In this document: piece after piece, positions 56,040 to 64,000 of the stretch
Numbering within the stretch: position 1 is the stretch's first letter
How the letters are laid out: each line of letters opens with the position of its first letter
Source of the DNA: Pseudoips prasinana
Lineage: Eukaryota > Arthropoda > Insecta > Lepidoptera > Nolidae
Assembly: GCA_951640165.1 (NCBI GenBank)
Contig: OX621255.1
Coordinates: forward strand, 7,998,001 to 8,062,000
Length of the DNA stretch: 64,000 nucleotides
Direction: 5' to 3'
Notes under the pieces: model-generated
The model's input: the letters and a program-made list of their open reading frames with translations, nothing else
The model's database searches: none
What the model was told of the DNA's origin: nothing
Translations under genes and position numbers: made by a program

Positions 56040-57740
56040 AGTAACAGGGCCACCCCATGCCATTCCGTGGGTGTCGTAAAAGGCGACTAAGGCATACGTC
56101 GCCGCGTCGGGCAGCGGCGCCACCTATGTACGTACTAGCTACCAACCAACTGCGGCCGCCAACTCGCATGCCAAGCGCGGTAACTATAACTATTTTATAG
56201 TGACTGTTGGTGTTTACTGACTTTTTCACGGTTGGACTATGTCTACTTGAACCACACTTTTTAAAGAAATGTCATGAAGAGCACATTTGATTACCACAAT
56301 ATACATATTTTTGTTTACTATTATATACTGCAGGATTGAATAAATAATATATTATCTTCTTTTGGAACTCCGCCAAAGAAATAATTTCACAGTTCTTAGC
56401 AGATGCTTTGGGCCGCGCATATTAAAATCACATTTATTTAACAATGGAATACATTTTTCACAAGAAAAGATGCCTTGAAGTCTTATAAAAATATGTTTAT
56501 GCACGTTCATTCTTTATGACTGAGATAGAACATAGTTATGATATGCTCTGTTTGTTAGAATTTTTATTGTCTATGCCATTTTTGGATACTTTAGTAATAT
56601 TAAATAAATATACTGGTCGTGTGGTTTCCGGCCTAAAAAGAATAACAGGGCCACCCCATACCAACACGTGGGTGTCGTAAAAGGCGACTAAGGCATACGT
56701 CGCCGCGTCGGGCAGCGGCGCCACCTATGTACTAGCTACCAACCAACTGCGGCCGCCAACTTGCATGCCAAGCGCGGTAACTATAACTATATTATAGTGA
56801 CTGTTGGTGTTTACTGACTTTTTCACGGTTGGACTATGTCTACTTGAACCACACTTTTTAAAAAAATGTCGCATAGAGCACATTTCATTACCACAATATA
56901 CATATTTTTGTTTACTATTATATACTGCAGAATTGAGAAAATCCGAGTAAGAGTCAGTCCTTCCTCAGATTTTCTCTAAAAGAAAGTTGGACTCACATAC
57001 GTAGAGTTTTGTAGAATAAAAGGGCCACCCCATACCAACACGTGGGTGTCGTAAAGGGCGACTAAGGCACACGTCGGGCAGCGGCGCCACTTATGTACTA
57101 GCTACCAACCAACTGCGGCCGCCAACTCGCATGCCAAGCGCGGTAACTATAACTATATAGTGACTGTTGGTGTTTACTGACTTTTTCACGGTTGGACTAT
57201 GTCTACTTGAACCACACTTTTTAAAGAAATGTCTAGAGCACATTAGATTACCACAATATACATATTTTTGTTTCCTAATATACCTACTGCAGAATTGAGA
57301 AAGTCCGAGAAAGAGTCAGACCTTTCTCAGATTTTCTCTAAAAGAAGGTGGACTCACATACGTAGAGTTTTGTAGAATAAAAGGGCCACCCCATACCAAC
57401 ACGTGGGTGTCGTAAAGGGCGACTAAGGCACACGTCGGGCAGCGGCGCCACTTATGTACTAGCTACCAACCAACTGCGGCCGCTAACTCGCATGCCAAGC
57501 GCGGTAACTATAACTATATAGTGACTATTGGTGTTTACTGACTTTTTCACGGTTGGACTATGGCTACCTTGAGCCACACTTTTTAAAGAAATGTCATGAA
57601 GAGCACATTTGATTACCACAATATACATATTTTTGTTTACTTATATACCGCAGAGTTGAGAAAATCCGAGAACAGTCAGCCCTTTCTCAGATTTTCTCTA
57701 AATGAAAGTTGGACTCACATACGTAGAGTTTTGTAGTAAC
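56040..57740. repeat. array of ~0.36-kb GC-rich units (segment B)
   Basis: Four units with 'ggccacccca' at 56048, 56649, 57023 and 57384 (spacings 601, 374, 361). Core: 'gtgggtgtcgtaaa.ggcgactaaggc', 'gggcagcggcgccac', 'accaaccaactgcggccgc'. The larger first spacing is due to segment A (56350-56645). Units 2-4 end with an inverted repeat around 'gaaaatccgag'/'ctcagattttc'. Origin unknown; frames are artefacts. Confidence 0.85.
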
Positions 57741-58327
57741 GTACAAGCAAAAAGTTCGATTTTTTTGTATGAGGCACTTTTGACATGCATTTGATTGAGT
57801 ATAAAAAATATAGAAATGCAATAATTAAGAACATTCTATTTTAAAGCCGGTAAAGTGGCTCTAAAATGAAATCTTTGTCTTTCCATAGTTGCCCGCAACT
57901 ATGGCTTCACTCACGCACTACCGAGTGAAGTCGTTAATTGGCCTAGAGGCGCGTCCCGTATGTACTCTAATAGGCCAGAAATTAATAGCGTATAGTGTGC
58001 AAGTTCATTTCAGCTCATCACACATTATCAGCCCAGAAAGAACGAAAGAAGGTCGGAAATTATTGCTTGTACCCTTTTACCTACCCTGTGCCCCTTCCCA
58101 TCGAGTGTGGGTACACGCGCGTCCACAACTGTATCACTGCAGGGCAAGTGTCTTTTCTCACAATGAGAGGACATATCATCAAGAATATCCTGAAAAACTC
58201 TCAGGCATGCAGATTCCTTACGATGTGCTCTTTCATCGTTTTATTAACAAGATAATCGCACATGCATTCGAATAAAAGTTAAAGTAATTTAAAAACTAAA
58301 ATTAATTAATTTTAGTTTTGTAGCATA
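57741..58327. other. unassigned, with a 128-codon frame
   Basis: A plus-strand frame at 57889-58275 (MPATMASLTHYRVKSLIGLE...) shows no known domain. A 28-bp perfect palindrome (aaaactaaaattaa and its complement) at 58291-58318 marks an abrupt change from AT-rich to GC-rich DNA. Confidence 0.3.
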
Positions 58328-58431
58328 ACCGCGCGCTGACGCCGCTCCGCGCGCGTACCTGTGTACCTGCCCCTCTCACCGTGCCCCCACTTTCACGCCC
58401 GCCGCCGCCGCTGCCGGCTGCGGCCTGAGAG

Positions 58432-58439
58432 TATATAAA
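58432..58439 (+). promoter_or_regulatory. TATA motif with initiator-like TCAGAG downstream
   Basis: TATATAAA, with TCAGAG at 58461-58466 (about 30 bases on), the normal spacing for an RNA polymerase II start. It could be the LINE's own promoter or a host promoter next to the insertion. Confidence 0.45.
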
Positions 58440-58459
58440 GGCATGCGCACCCGGCATTT

Positions 58460-59224
58460 ATCAGAGTCTCGTTTGGACAGCCGACGCGCACGGACACGTT
58501 CGTGCGCTCCTGCCTTACCCGACTATTTCCGACTATACGTGCTCGTGTACGTTCGTCAGTTGAGATAAATCGATCGTCAGATTGGTTGAATCTCGGCAAA
58601 CCTTCACACTATTAATTGGTGTAGCGGCGTCTTTTTCAAGACAGCGCTACCCCAATATAGTGTGTGTTTCTTTGTACTTTCGTGCCCCTTCAGGGAAAAT
58701 CCACTTTTCTAGTGGTACTTGGTGGAAACGTAACCGTGCCAACTAAGCCAAGTTAGTGTAGCCCCAAGCACTAGGCCTTGCTCCTTCAGAGCAACGCCAG
58801 TTAATTGGAAGCGGTTTGGAATCATTGGCCTTGGGGGCTACCCTAGTCAACTCCAAATCGGAATCCCACCTCCTTACCCTACCTTCCCATTCTCTCTTGT
58901 TGTTTGGGTGCTGACGGCTTCGGCCCATATCGCCCTCTGCATTAGAGCTGCTAGGAACCCTTTCGCACAATAAGACTGGCGAGAGGGATACAAGCTTAGG
59001 GCTCACCATAGGTACACATACCTCCTCGTCTAACCCGGCGAGGAGGGTGATACACACACCAACACACCCTCGGGCCCGTCCAACCCGAGGTGATAGTTGT
59101 TAGGGACATTCTATTGTTAGAGCGACCGCCGAGAAGTTTCTTGTTAGTTCTTCTTCTCGGAACGCTCCGGGAGCGAACTAACGTAATTATTCGGTAGTTG
59201 TTAGGCTTTTAAAACCATCACAAG
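58460..59224 (+). other. 5' leader of the Jockey LINE
   Basis: Non-coding GC-rich leader. A hairpin at about 58615-58655 pairs 'attggtgtagcggcgtct' with 'agacagcgctaccccaat'. Second initiator-like TCAGTTG near 58555. ORF1 ATG is in a fair context (acaagATGG). Confidence 0.5.
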
Positions 59225-61063
59225 ATGGCCGCCCCCGTACCCGCCTCCATGGTAGACATTACCAAGGATCCCCGCTTCGTTGAAGCGCTCTTCAAGCTCC
59301 TCAAGTCCGACCCAGTTGGCTGGGTAAACTTGATGGAGACCGTCAAGATAAAGCTCATGCTTGACGATTCCCCTTGCTCCGGCGCATCTGCGCAGGAGAA
59401 TCTTAGTCTCTCCGTCCCCTCCTCTTCTGCCCCGTTCACCCAGACGGACAGGCAGTCGCCACTCCCCCGTAACCGTACCCCCTCTCCATCTCAGCCTCTA
59501 GCCACAGAGGAAGAGATGGACGTCGTACCGATCGACAGCGACGACGACGCTCACAACGAGTGGACAACCGTCAGGCGCGGGAAAGCTGATAAGCGGACCC
59601 GCGGCGACAAGTCGTCGTCGTCCTCGTCTGGCAGCTCTTCCGGCTCTGATTCTGAGGCTTCGACTCAGGAGAAGAGCAAGAAGAGCGCCAAGACGAAGAA
59701 GTTGCGCACGGAGAGACCCTCCGCCACCAACTCTGTCCCCTCTTCCCCCACTACAAGCGCCCCCGCCTCACAGGCAAAGGCCAAACCCTCTGGCTTCACG
59801 GCCAAGACCACTAAGCCCCCACCTATCATGCTACTCAGCATCGATAAGTGGGAAGACTTGTCCACGACGTTAAAGTCCAAAGGTGTAGTCGCACTCAGCA
59901 CTACATACATCCTCAAGGAGCAGATGTACAAAATACAGCTGCAGACCTCCACTGAATACAGGACAACGACGGCTCTCTTCGATGCACGTAAGGTAGACTA
60001 CTACACTTACGGCACCGCTGAGGACAAAACACTCCGCGTGGTTATCCGCCGAGTGTGCCGTTACCTTCCCATCGACTCCATCAAGGAGGACCTAACCACC
60101 CAAGGGTACCCCGTGAGAGAGGTGCATCGGATGCGCCGATCAAACGGTGGCGAGCCCTTCGATATGGTGCTGGTCCACCTTGACGACTCGAAGGAAGGAC
60201 AGAAAATCCTGACTGTCCTTAAAACAGTTTGCGGCGTCGGCGGCATCGTCGTCGAGCCGCCGCGGCGAGGGACCGTACAGGGGCAGTGCCACAACTGCCA
60301 ACTGTACGGGCACTCGTCTAAGAACTGCCACGTCGCCCCGAGGTGTGTTAAATGCCTGACCCCAGGCCATTACACCTCCGAATGCTCAAGACCTAAGGAT
60401 CGTAGCGAATGCTCCGAGCCACCCGGTTGTGTCAACTGCCAGTCCTTGGGACACCCTGCGAACTATCGCGGCTGTCCCAAGGCACCGGCGAGGAGACCCG
60501 CCAGGAGGCCTCGCAGCAAGCGCAACGCTCGCAAGCCTCAGGCGCAGACTAGCTCCGCCAAGCCCCAAGCAAGCCCTCCCCCGCTAATGTCCTTGGATGT
60601 CCAACAGACATCCCTGCGACCAGCAAGACCACACTGGCCTCTGCCAGATTACGTCCCCTCGACCGCACCCAAGGTTGCGGGTGAGGCGGTCGCCCCTAAG
60701 GCTGTGCCAGTCCCAGCTAAAGAGGCGTCCCCCAAACCCTCAACCAGCGCGACCCCTCCCGCCCCAGTCAAATCGGGCTGGGCTTACAACCCGCTGACCA
60801 AGAAGTCACAGGCTCCAAAGGCCCCGGCCAAAGGAGCCCAGACTCCAAAGTCATCAGCCCCAGCGCCCAAAACCCGGGCGCCCCAAGCGAATAGCAAAGG
60901 GCGCGCCTCAGGCTTTGCCGAGCGCATCATGACTCAGGGCTGGGAGTTGCTCGATCAGTTTGAGGACCTCACCCAGAGGGCCGAAGCTGATCCGACCAAC
61001 ATCCAGTTGGCCATCGACGCGGCACGCGTATACCGCCGCTTTATTAAATCAATACAACCGTAA
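59225..61063 (+). CDS. Jockey LINE ORF1 (gag-like RNA-binding protein)
   Basis: 612 residues from the ATG at 59225. The first ~230 residues are hydrophilic and low-complexity, with an acidic patch (PIDSDDDAHNEW), a Ser run and Lys-rich segments. Residues ~200-350 match the PRE_C2HC type of region before the zinc knuckles in Jockey ORF1 proteins (YYTYGTAEDKTLRVVIRRVC). Three CCHC knuckles follow: 355-368 (CHNCQLYGHSSKNC), 374-387 (CVKCLTPGHYTSEC) and 402-417 (CVNCQSLGHPANYRGC; the last spacing is longer). A Pro/Ala/Lys-rich tail ends the protein. It should bind the element RNA and form the ribonucleoprotein with ORF2 product. Its stop overlaps the ORF2 start as TAATG (61061-61065). Confidence 0.92.
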   Translation: MAAPVPASMVDITKDPRFVEALFKLLKSDPVGWVNLMETVKIKLMLDDSPCSGASAQENLSLSVPSSSAPFTQTDRQSPLPRNRTPSPSQPLATEEEMDVVPIDSDDDAHNEWTTVRRGKADKRTRGDKSSSSSSGSSSGSDSEASTQEKSKKSAKTKKLRTERPSATNSVPSSPTTSAPASQAKAKPSGFTAKTTKPPPIMLLSIDKWEDLSTTLKSKGVVALSTTYILKEQMYKIQLQTSTEYRTTTALFDARKVDYYTYGTAEDKTLRVVIRRVCRYLPIDSIKEDLTTQGYPVREVHRMRRSNGGEPFDMVLVHLDDSKEGQKILTVLKTVCGVGGIVVEPPRRGTVQGQCHNCQLYGHSSKNCHVAPRCVKCLTPGHYTSECSRPKDRSECSEPPGCVNCQSLGHPANYRGCPKAPARRPARRPRSKRNARKPQAQTSSAKPQASPPPLMSLDVQQTSLRPARPHWPLPDYVPSTAPKVAGEAVAPKAVPVPAKEASPKPSTSATPPAPVKSGWAYNPLTKKSQAPKAPAKGAQTPKSSAPAPKTRAPQANSKGRASGFAERIMTQGWELLDQFEDLTQRAEADPTNIQLAIDAARVYRRFIKSIQP

Positions 61064-64000
61064 TGGCTGTACACCCGTTGATGACTCCCCAATTCACTTG
61101 CAGGCTAAAACCCAGATCTTTAAAGATCGGGTTTTACAATGCAGACGGATTAGCGAGACAACGCGATGAGGTCGCAGAATTCCTCTGCGATCATCAAATT
61201 GATCTCTTCCTCGTTCAAGAGACATTCCTCAAACCGAGCAAACGGAGAAGTCCTACAGTTGCCAACTATCGTATAGTTCGCAACGATAGGACTCACTCCG
61301 CCAAAGGGGGCACGCTGATTTACTTTAAGAAATCACTGCATTGCGTACCTTTGGACCCTCCCGTGCTGAAGAACATTGAGGTCTCTGTCTGTCGAATAGG
61401 CATGACAGGCCATCAGCCAATCACGATAGTCTCGGCCTACCTCCCCCCAGACAAGGAGATACTACTTAGCGATCTCCAAGCACTGTATGACTTAGATGGC
61501 TCTGTCATAGTGGCAGGCGATCTAAACTCCAAGCATGAGCAATGGAGCTGCCGTACGAGCAACTCGAACGGCCGCGCACTTGCTAATCACTTGGCAATCA
61601 TACCGTTCGACCCTATAGTCCCTCTCGAACCGACCCACTTCCCCAGAATTGACAGTCACCGACCCGACATACTCGACATAGCACTCCTTAAGAATACAAA
61701 CCTACGTTTGGCTTCTGTAGAAGTGCTACACGAGTTAGACTCCGACCATAGACCGGTCATCCTTAGTCTTGCCTCCCGCACAAGCCACTCTGGCGCGGAT
61801 AGCAACCTACCACCCAGATATGTTACCGACTGGCAGAAACTTGAGGGCAAACTCAAGTCAGCCACGTCGGAGCACTTAGATTCGATTCCATCCCTCATAG
61901 AGACCCCCGAGCAAACGCATGCAGCCATCGGCTCTTTCACGACTCACATCCAAATCCAAATGAACGAATGTTCCCGGGAGGTCCCAGCGGCTGACGCGTT
62001 CAGACGGTGGAAGCTCCCGGAGGATTTGCGTGAGTTAGTGACTGAGAAGAACGCGGCCATCAGAGCCTTCGACTCCTATAACACCTTGGAAAACCGCACT
62101 CGAATGCGTGAACTACAGCGTACTGTACGTGAACGCATGACCGAGAGGCGGGATTCCGGGTGGGATAGGACGTTAGCCGAGATTCAACCCTCGCGGAAGG
62201 CCTTTTGGAATCTCTGCAAGCGACTCAAGACAGATACCGACTGGACCATCCCCCCGCTGACGCGTCCGAATCAACGCCCCGCGTTCGATGACGACGAAAA
62301 AGCCGAATGCATGGCCGACAATCTAGAGACCCAATGTTCTCCCAGCACCCTACCAGTAGACCCGGAGCACCTCAACGAGGTCGACTCTGAGGTAGAACGT
62401 AGGCTCGCCATACCACTCCCTCCGACCCCAACTGCCCCCTCCCGGGAGGATGCAGACGTCGACGACGACGATCCCCTGAGGCCAGTGACCATCGAAGAGG
62501 TTAAAACTCTGATCAGGGACCTCCGCCCTCGCAAAGCCCCCGGGTACGACGGAATCACCAATCGCGTTTTCAAGCAACTTCCGTTGCTTCTACTTAGCCT
62601 GATGGTCGCGATTTTCAACGCGGCCTTTTCAAACAACATCTTTCCACACCAGTGGAAACAGGCAAACGTGATTGGCATCCCGAAACCCGGAAAACCCAAA
62701 TCCGATCCGGCGAACTACCGCCCCATTAGCCTCCTCTGCGCCATGGGGAAACTCTACGAGCGCATCATTCACGCCCGTTTGTCGTCTTACATCCACGCAA
62801 ACGATATCCTCCCTGACGAGCAGTTTGGCTTTCGAGCCAGACACTCCAGCGTTCACCAGGTGCATCGCATTGTCGAACACATCCTGGTGAAAGCTGCCCG
62901 TCAAAGAGCCCACACAGGAGCACTCTTCTTCGACGTGGCCAAAGCGTTCGATAAGGTCTGGCACAACGGCTTATTATATAAGCTGTTCGAACTCAAAGTG
63001 CCCGACCGTCTCGTGCACATCTTACGAGACTTCCTTACGGACCGAACGTTTAGCTACCGCGTTGAGGGAAATTACTCCTCCCTCAGACCGATACGCGCAG
63101 GAGTTCCCCAAGGCTCAGTCCTTGCCCCGCTCCTGTTTTCGCTGTACACCAGCGACATCCCCAGACCCGATAAGGCTCATCTAGCCCTCTTCGCTGACGA
63201 CACAGCTCTCTACTACTCCAGTAGGAGCACGTCAGTCATCCACCGAGAACTCCAATCCTCAGCCGACGCCCTCGGCGAATGGTTCAGGAAATGGAGGATC
63301 GAAGTCAATCCCACCAAGAGCGCAGCCGTGCTCTTCTCTAGGATAGACCCCGCCCCCACCGCCGATCCCGTCCGAATGTTTGGTGAACCGATCCCCTGGG
63401 AGAAGAAAACCAAATATTTGGGAGTGATCCTCGATCGGAAGTTAAACTTCAAGGACCATCTGAGATACGCTCGTAACCGTGCCTCATTTGCCCTTTATCG
63501 ATTACACGGCCTCCTGAATGCACGCAGTAAAATGTCCCTTGAAAACAAGGTGAGAATTTACAAGACGTGCATTCGACCCATGATGACCTATGCGAGCCCG
63601 GTCTTCGCGCACGCTAAGGATCGATTCATCCACCTCCTCCAGGTAGTCCAGAACAAGTTTATGCGACGAGCCGCGGGCGCACCGTGGTTCGTCCGTAACA
63701 AAAGCCTCCATGCTGATCTCCAATTGCCTACCATCAGGCAATGGATGAAGCAAGCGTCCAAAAGGTACTTTGACTCTGCCACTCACCATCCAAGCAAATT
63801 GGTGGTACAGGCGGTCAAATACACTCCTTCCCGACTCTCACGTAAACACCGTCGTCCGAAGAACGTCATAGACGAATCGGACGACGAGATCACCGTTTAC
63901 TTAAACCAAATCAAATCGATTAGAGACTCTCGCAACACTGCACAACCGATATTTCGTACTCGCCGGATGCGAGTACGACCGCGAACGCGTCGCGACCACC
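61063..64000 (+). CDS. Jockey LINE ORF2: endonuclease and reverse transcriptase, partial at 3' end
   Basis: Starts at the ATG sharing its A with the ORF1 stop (TAATG, 61061-61065) and stays open for 979 codons to the window end. Apurinic-like endonuclease at residues ~20-235: FYNADGL (Asn26), LVQET (Glu53), VAGDLNSKH (Asp153, Asn155) and SDHRPV (Asp228, His229), all catalytic positions present. RT: NYRPISLLCAMGKLYE, EQFGFRARHS, FFDVAKAFDKVW (Asp624), GVPQGSVLAPLLF, FADDTALYYS (residues 710-717, both Asp present), then KYLGVILDRKLNF. The C-terminal part resembles other Jockey ORF2 proteins (YKTCIRPMMTYASPV, QNKFMRRAAGAPW). It nicks target DNA and copies element RNA in place. Translation probably depends on reinitiation after ORF1. 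An ATG six codons in is an alternative start. Confidence 0.93.
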   Translation, partial: MAVHPLMTPQFTCRLKPRSLKIGFYNADGLARQRDEVAEFLCDHQIDLFLVQETFLKPSKRRSPTVANYRIVRNDRTHSAKGGTLIYFKKSLHCVPLDPPVLKNIEVSVCRIGMTGHQPITIVSAYLPPDKEILLSDLQALYDLDGSVIVAGDLNSKHEQWSCRTSNSNGRALANHLAIIPFDPIVPLEPTHFPRIDSHRPDILDIALLKNTNLRLASVEVLHELDSDHRPVILSLASRTSHSGADSNLPPRYVTDWQKLEGKLKSATSEHLDSIPSLIETPEQTHAAIGSFTTHIQIQMNECSREVPAADAFRRWKLPEDLRELVTEKNAAIRAFDSYNTLENRTRMRELQRTVRERMTERRDSGWDRTLAEIQPSRKAFWNLCKRLKTDTDWTIPPLTRPNQRPAFDDDEKAECMADNLETQCSPSTLPVDPEHLNEVDSEVERRLAIPLPPTPTAPSREDADVDDDDPLRPVTIEEVKTLIRDLRPRKAPGYDGITNRVFKQLPLLLLSLMVAIFNAAFSNNIFPHQWKQANVIGIPKPGKPKSDPANYRPISLLCAMGKLYERIIHARLSSYIHANDILPDEQFGFRARHSSVHQVHRIVEHILVKAARQRAHTGALFFDVAKAFDKVWHNGLLYKLFELKVPDRLVHILRDFLTDRTFSYRVEGNYSSLRPIRAGVPQGSVLAPLLFSLYTSDIPRPDKAHLALFADDTALYYSSRSTSVIHRELQSSADALGEWFRKWRIEVNPTKSAAVLFSRIDPAPTADPVRMFGEPIPWEKKTKYLGVILDRKLNFKDHLRYARNRASFALYRLHGLLNARSKMSLENKVRIYKTCIRPMMTYASPVFAHAKDRFIHLLQVVQNKFMRRAAGAPWFVRNKSLHADLQLPTIRQWMKQASKRYFDSATHHPSKLVVQAVKYTPSRLSRKHRRPKNVIDESDDEITVYLNQIKSIRDSRNTAQPIFRTRRMRVRPRTRRDH

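Larger units (their letters stand above)
58328..64000 (+). mobile_element. Jockey-type LINE, apparently intact, 3' end beyond window
   Basis: GC-rich block beginning about 58328-58460: ~0.8-kb 5' region, ORF1 (gag-like) and ORF2 (endonuclease plus RT). No stop or frameshift in either frame. The exact 5' terminus cannot be fixed from one copy; the 3' UTR and tail are outside the window. Confidence 0.88.

Noticed and set aside
56032..56724. Minus-strand frames in the B-unit array
   Set aside because: Short, repeat-derived, not conserved between units in start or length.
58743..59057. 104-codon minus-strand frame in the LINE leader
   Set aside because: GC-rich leader gives long chance frames; no domain and antisense to the LINE.
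61656..63789. Minus-strand frames across ORF2 of the LINE
   Set aside because: Shadows of the GC-rich ORF2 coding strand.

Overview
This window reads as lepidopteran (moth or butterfly) nuclear DNA made almost entirely of transposable elements and their remains. The evidence is AT-rich background; tRNA-derived SINE heads with 3' parts of the type ending in a 'gtacaagctttgcttag' block; short Helitron-like elements that begin TC and end CTAG; a cecropia-type mariner; and a GC-rich Jockey-type LINE. I found no convincing host protein-coding gene, no functional tRNA or rRNA gene, and nothing prokaryotic. All coding potential that I can name belongs to mobile elements. Names such as SINE-A or repeat E are labels used only here.

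Layout, left to right. 1-1095 is the right part of a mariner copy, with a complete, almost identical copy at 11331-12618. 1438-1824 and 7780-7887 are a short TA-flanked MITE, and 5373-7776 is a hAT-like composite with an 8-bp target duplication; it carries an R1-like LINE scrap and a long GACTTC-type hexanucleotide array. 13-21 kb holds SINEs, Helitron-like elements, LINE 3' scraps, a probable solo LTR (15703-16236) and a dead CR1/Jockey-like reverse transcriptase (18047-19263). 21480-25793 is two consecutive Helitron-like elements, each holding a ~135-bp minisatellite. 26-34 kb is more SINE, Helitron and LINE debris.

34613-41382 is a Ty3/Gypsy LTR retrotransposon with recognisable LTRs, a GTAC target duplication, gag, protease, reverse transcriptase, RNase H and integrase. 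It is inactivated by a stop, three frame breaks and a YVDD-to-YVDN change. 41-55 kb is dense repeat debris with several nested insertions that can be dated relative to each other. 55470-57740 is a local array of ~0.36-kb GC-rich units. 58.3 kb to the right edge is an apparently intact Jockey-type LINE: a GC-rich 5' region with a TATA motif, ORF1 with three CCHC knuckles, then ORF2 (endonuclease plus reverse transcriptase) starting in a TAATG stop/start overlap and open to the last base of the window.

The elements do not form a pathway. What links them is insertion order. Helitron into SINE (4.3 kb), MITE into SINE (53.9 kb), hAT into MITE end (5.4/7.8 kb), PIF-like MITE into repeat E (47.8 kb) and LTR into Helitron (15.7 kb) can all be read from target-site structure. 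The youngest elements appear to be the two mariners and the Jockey LINE.
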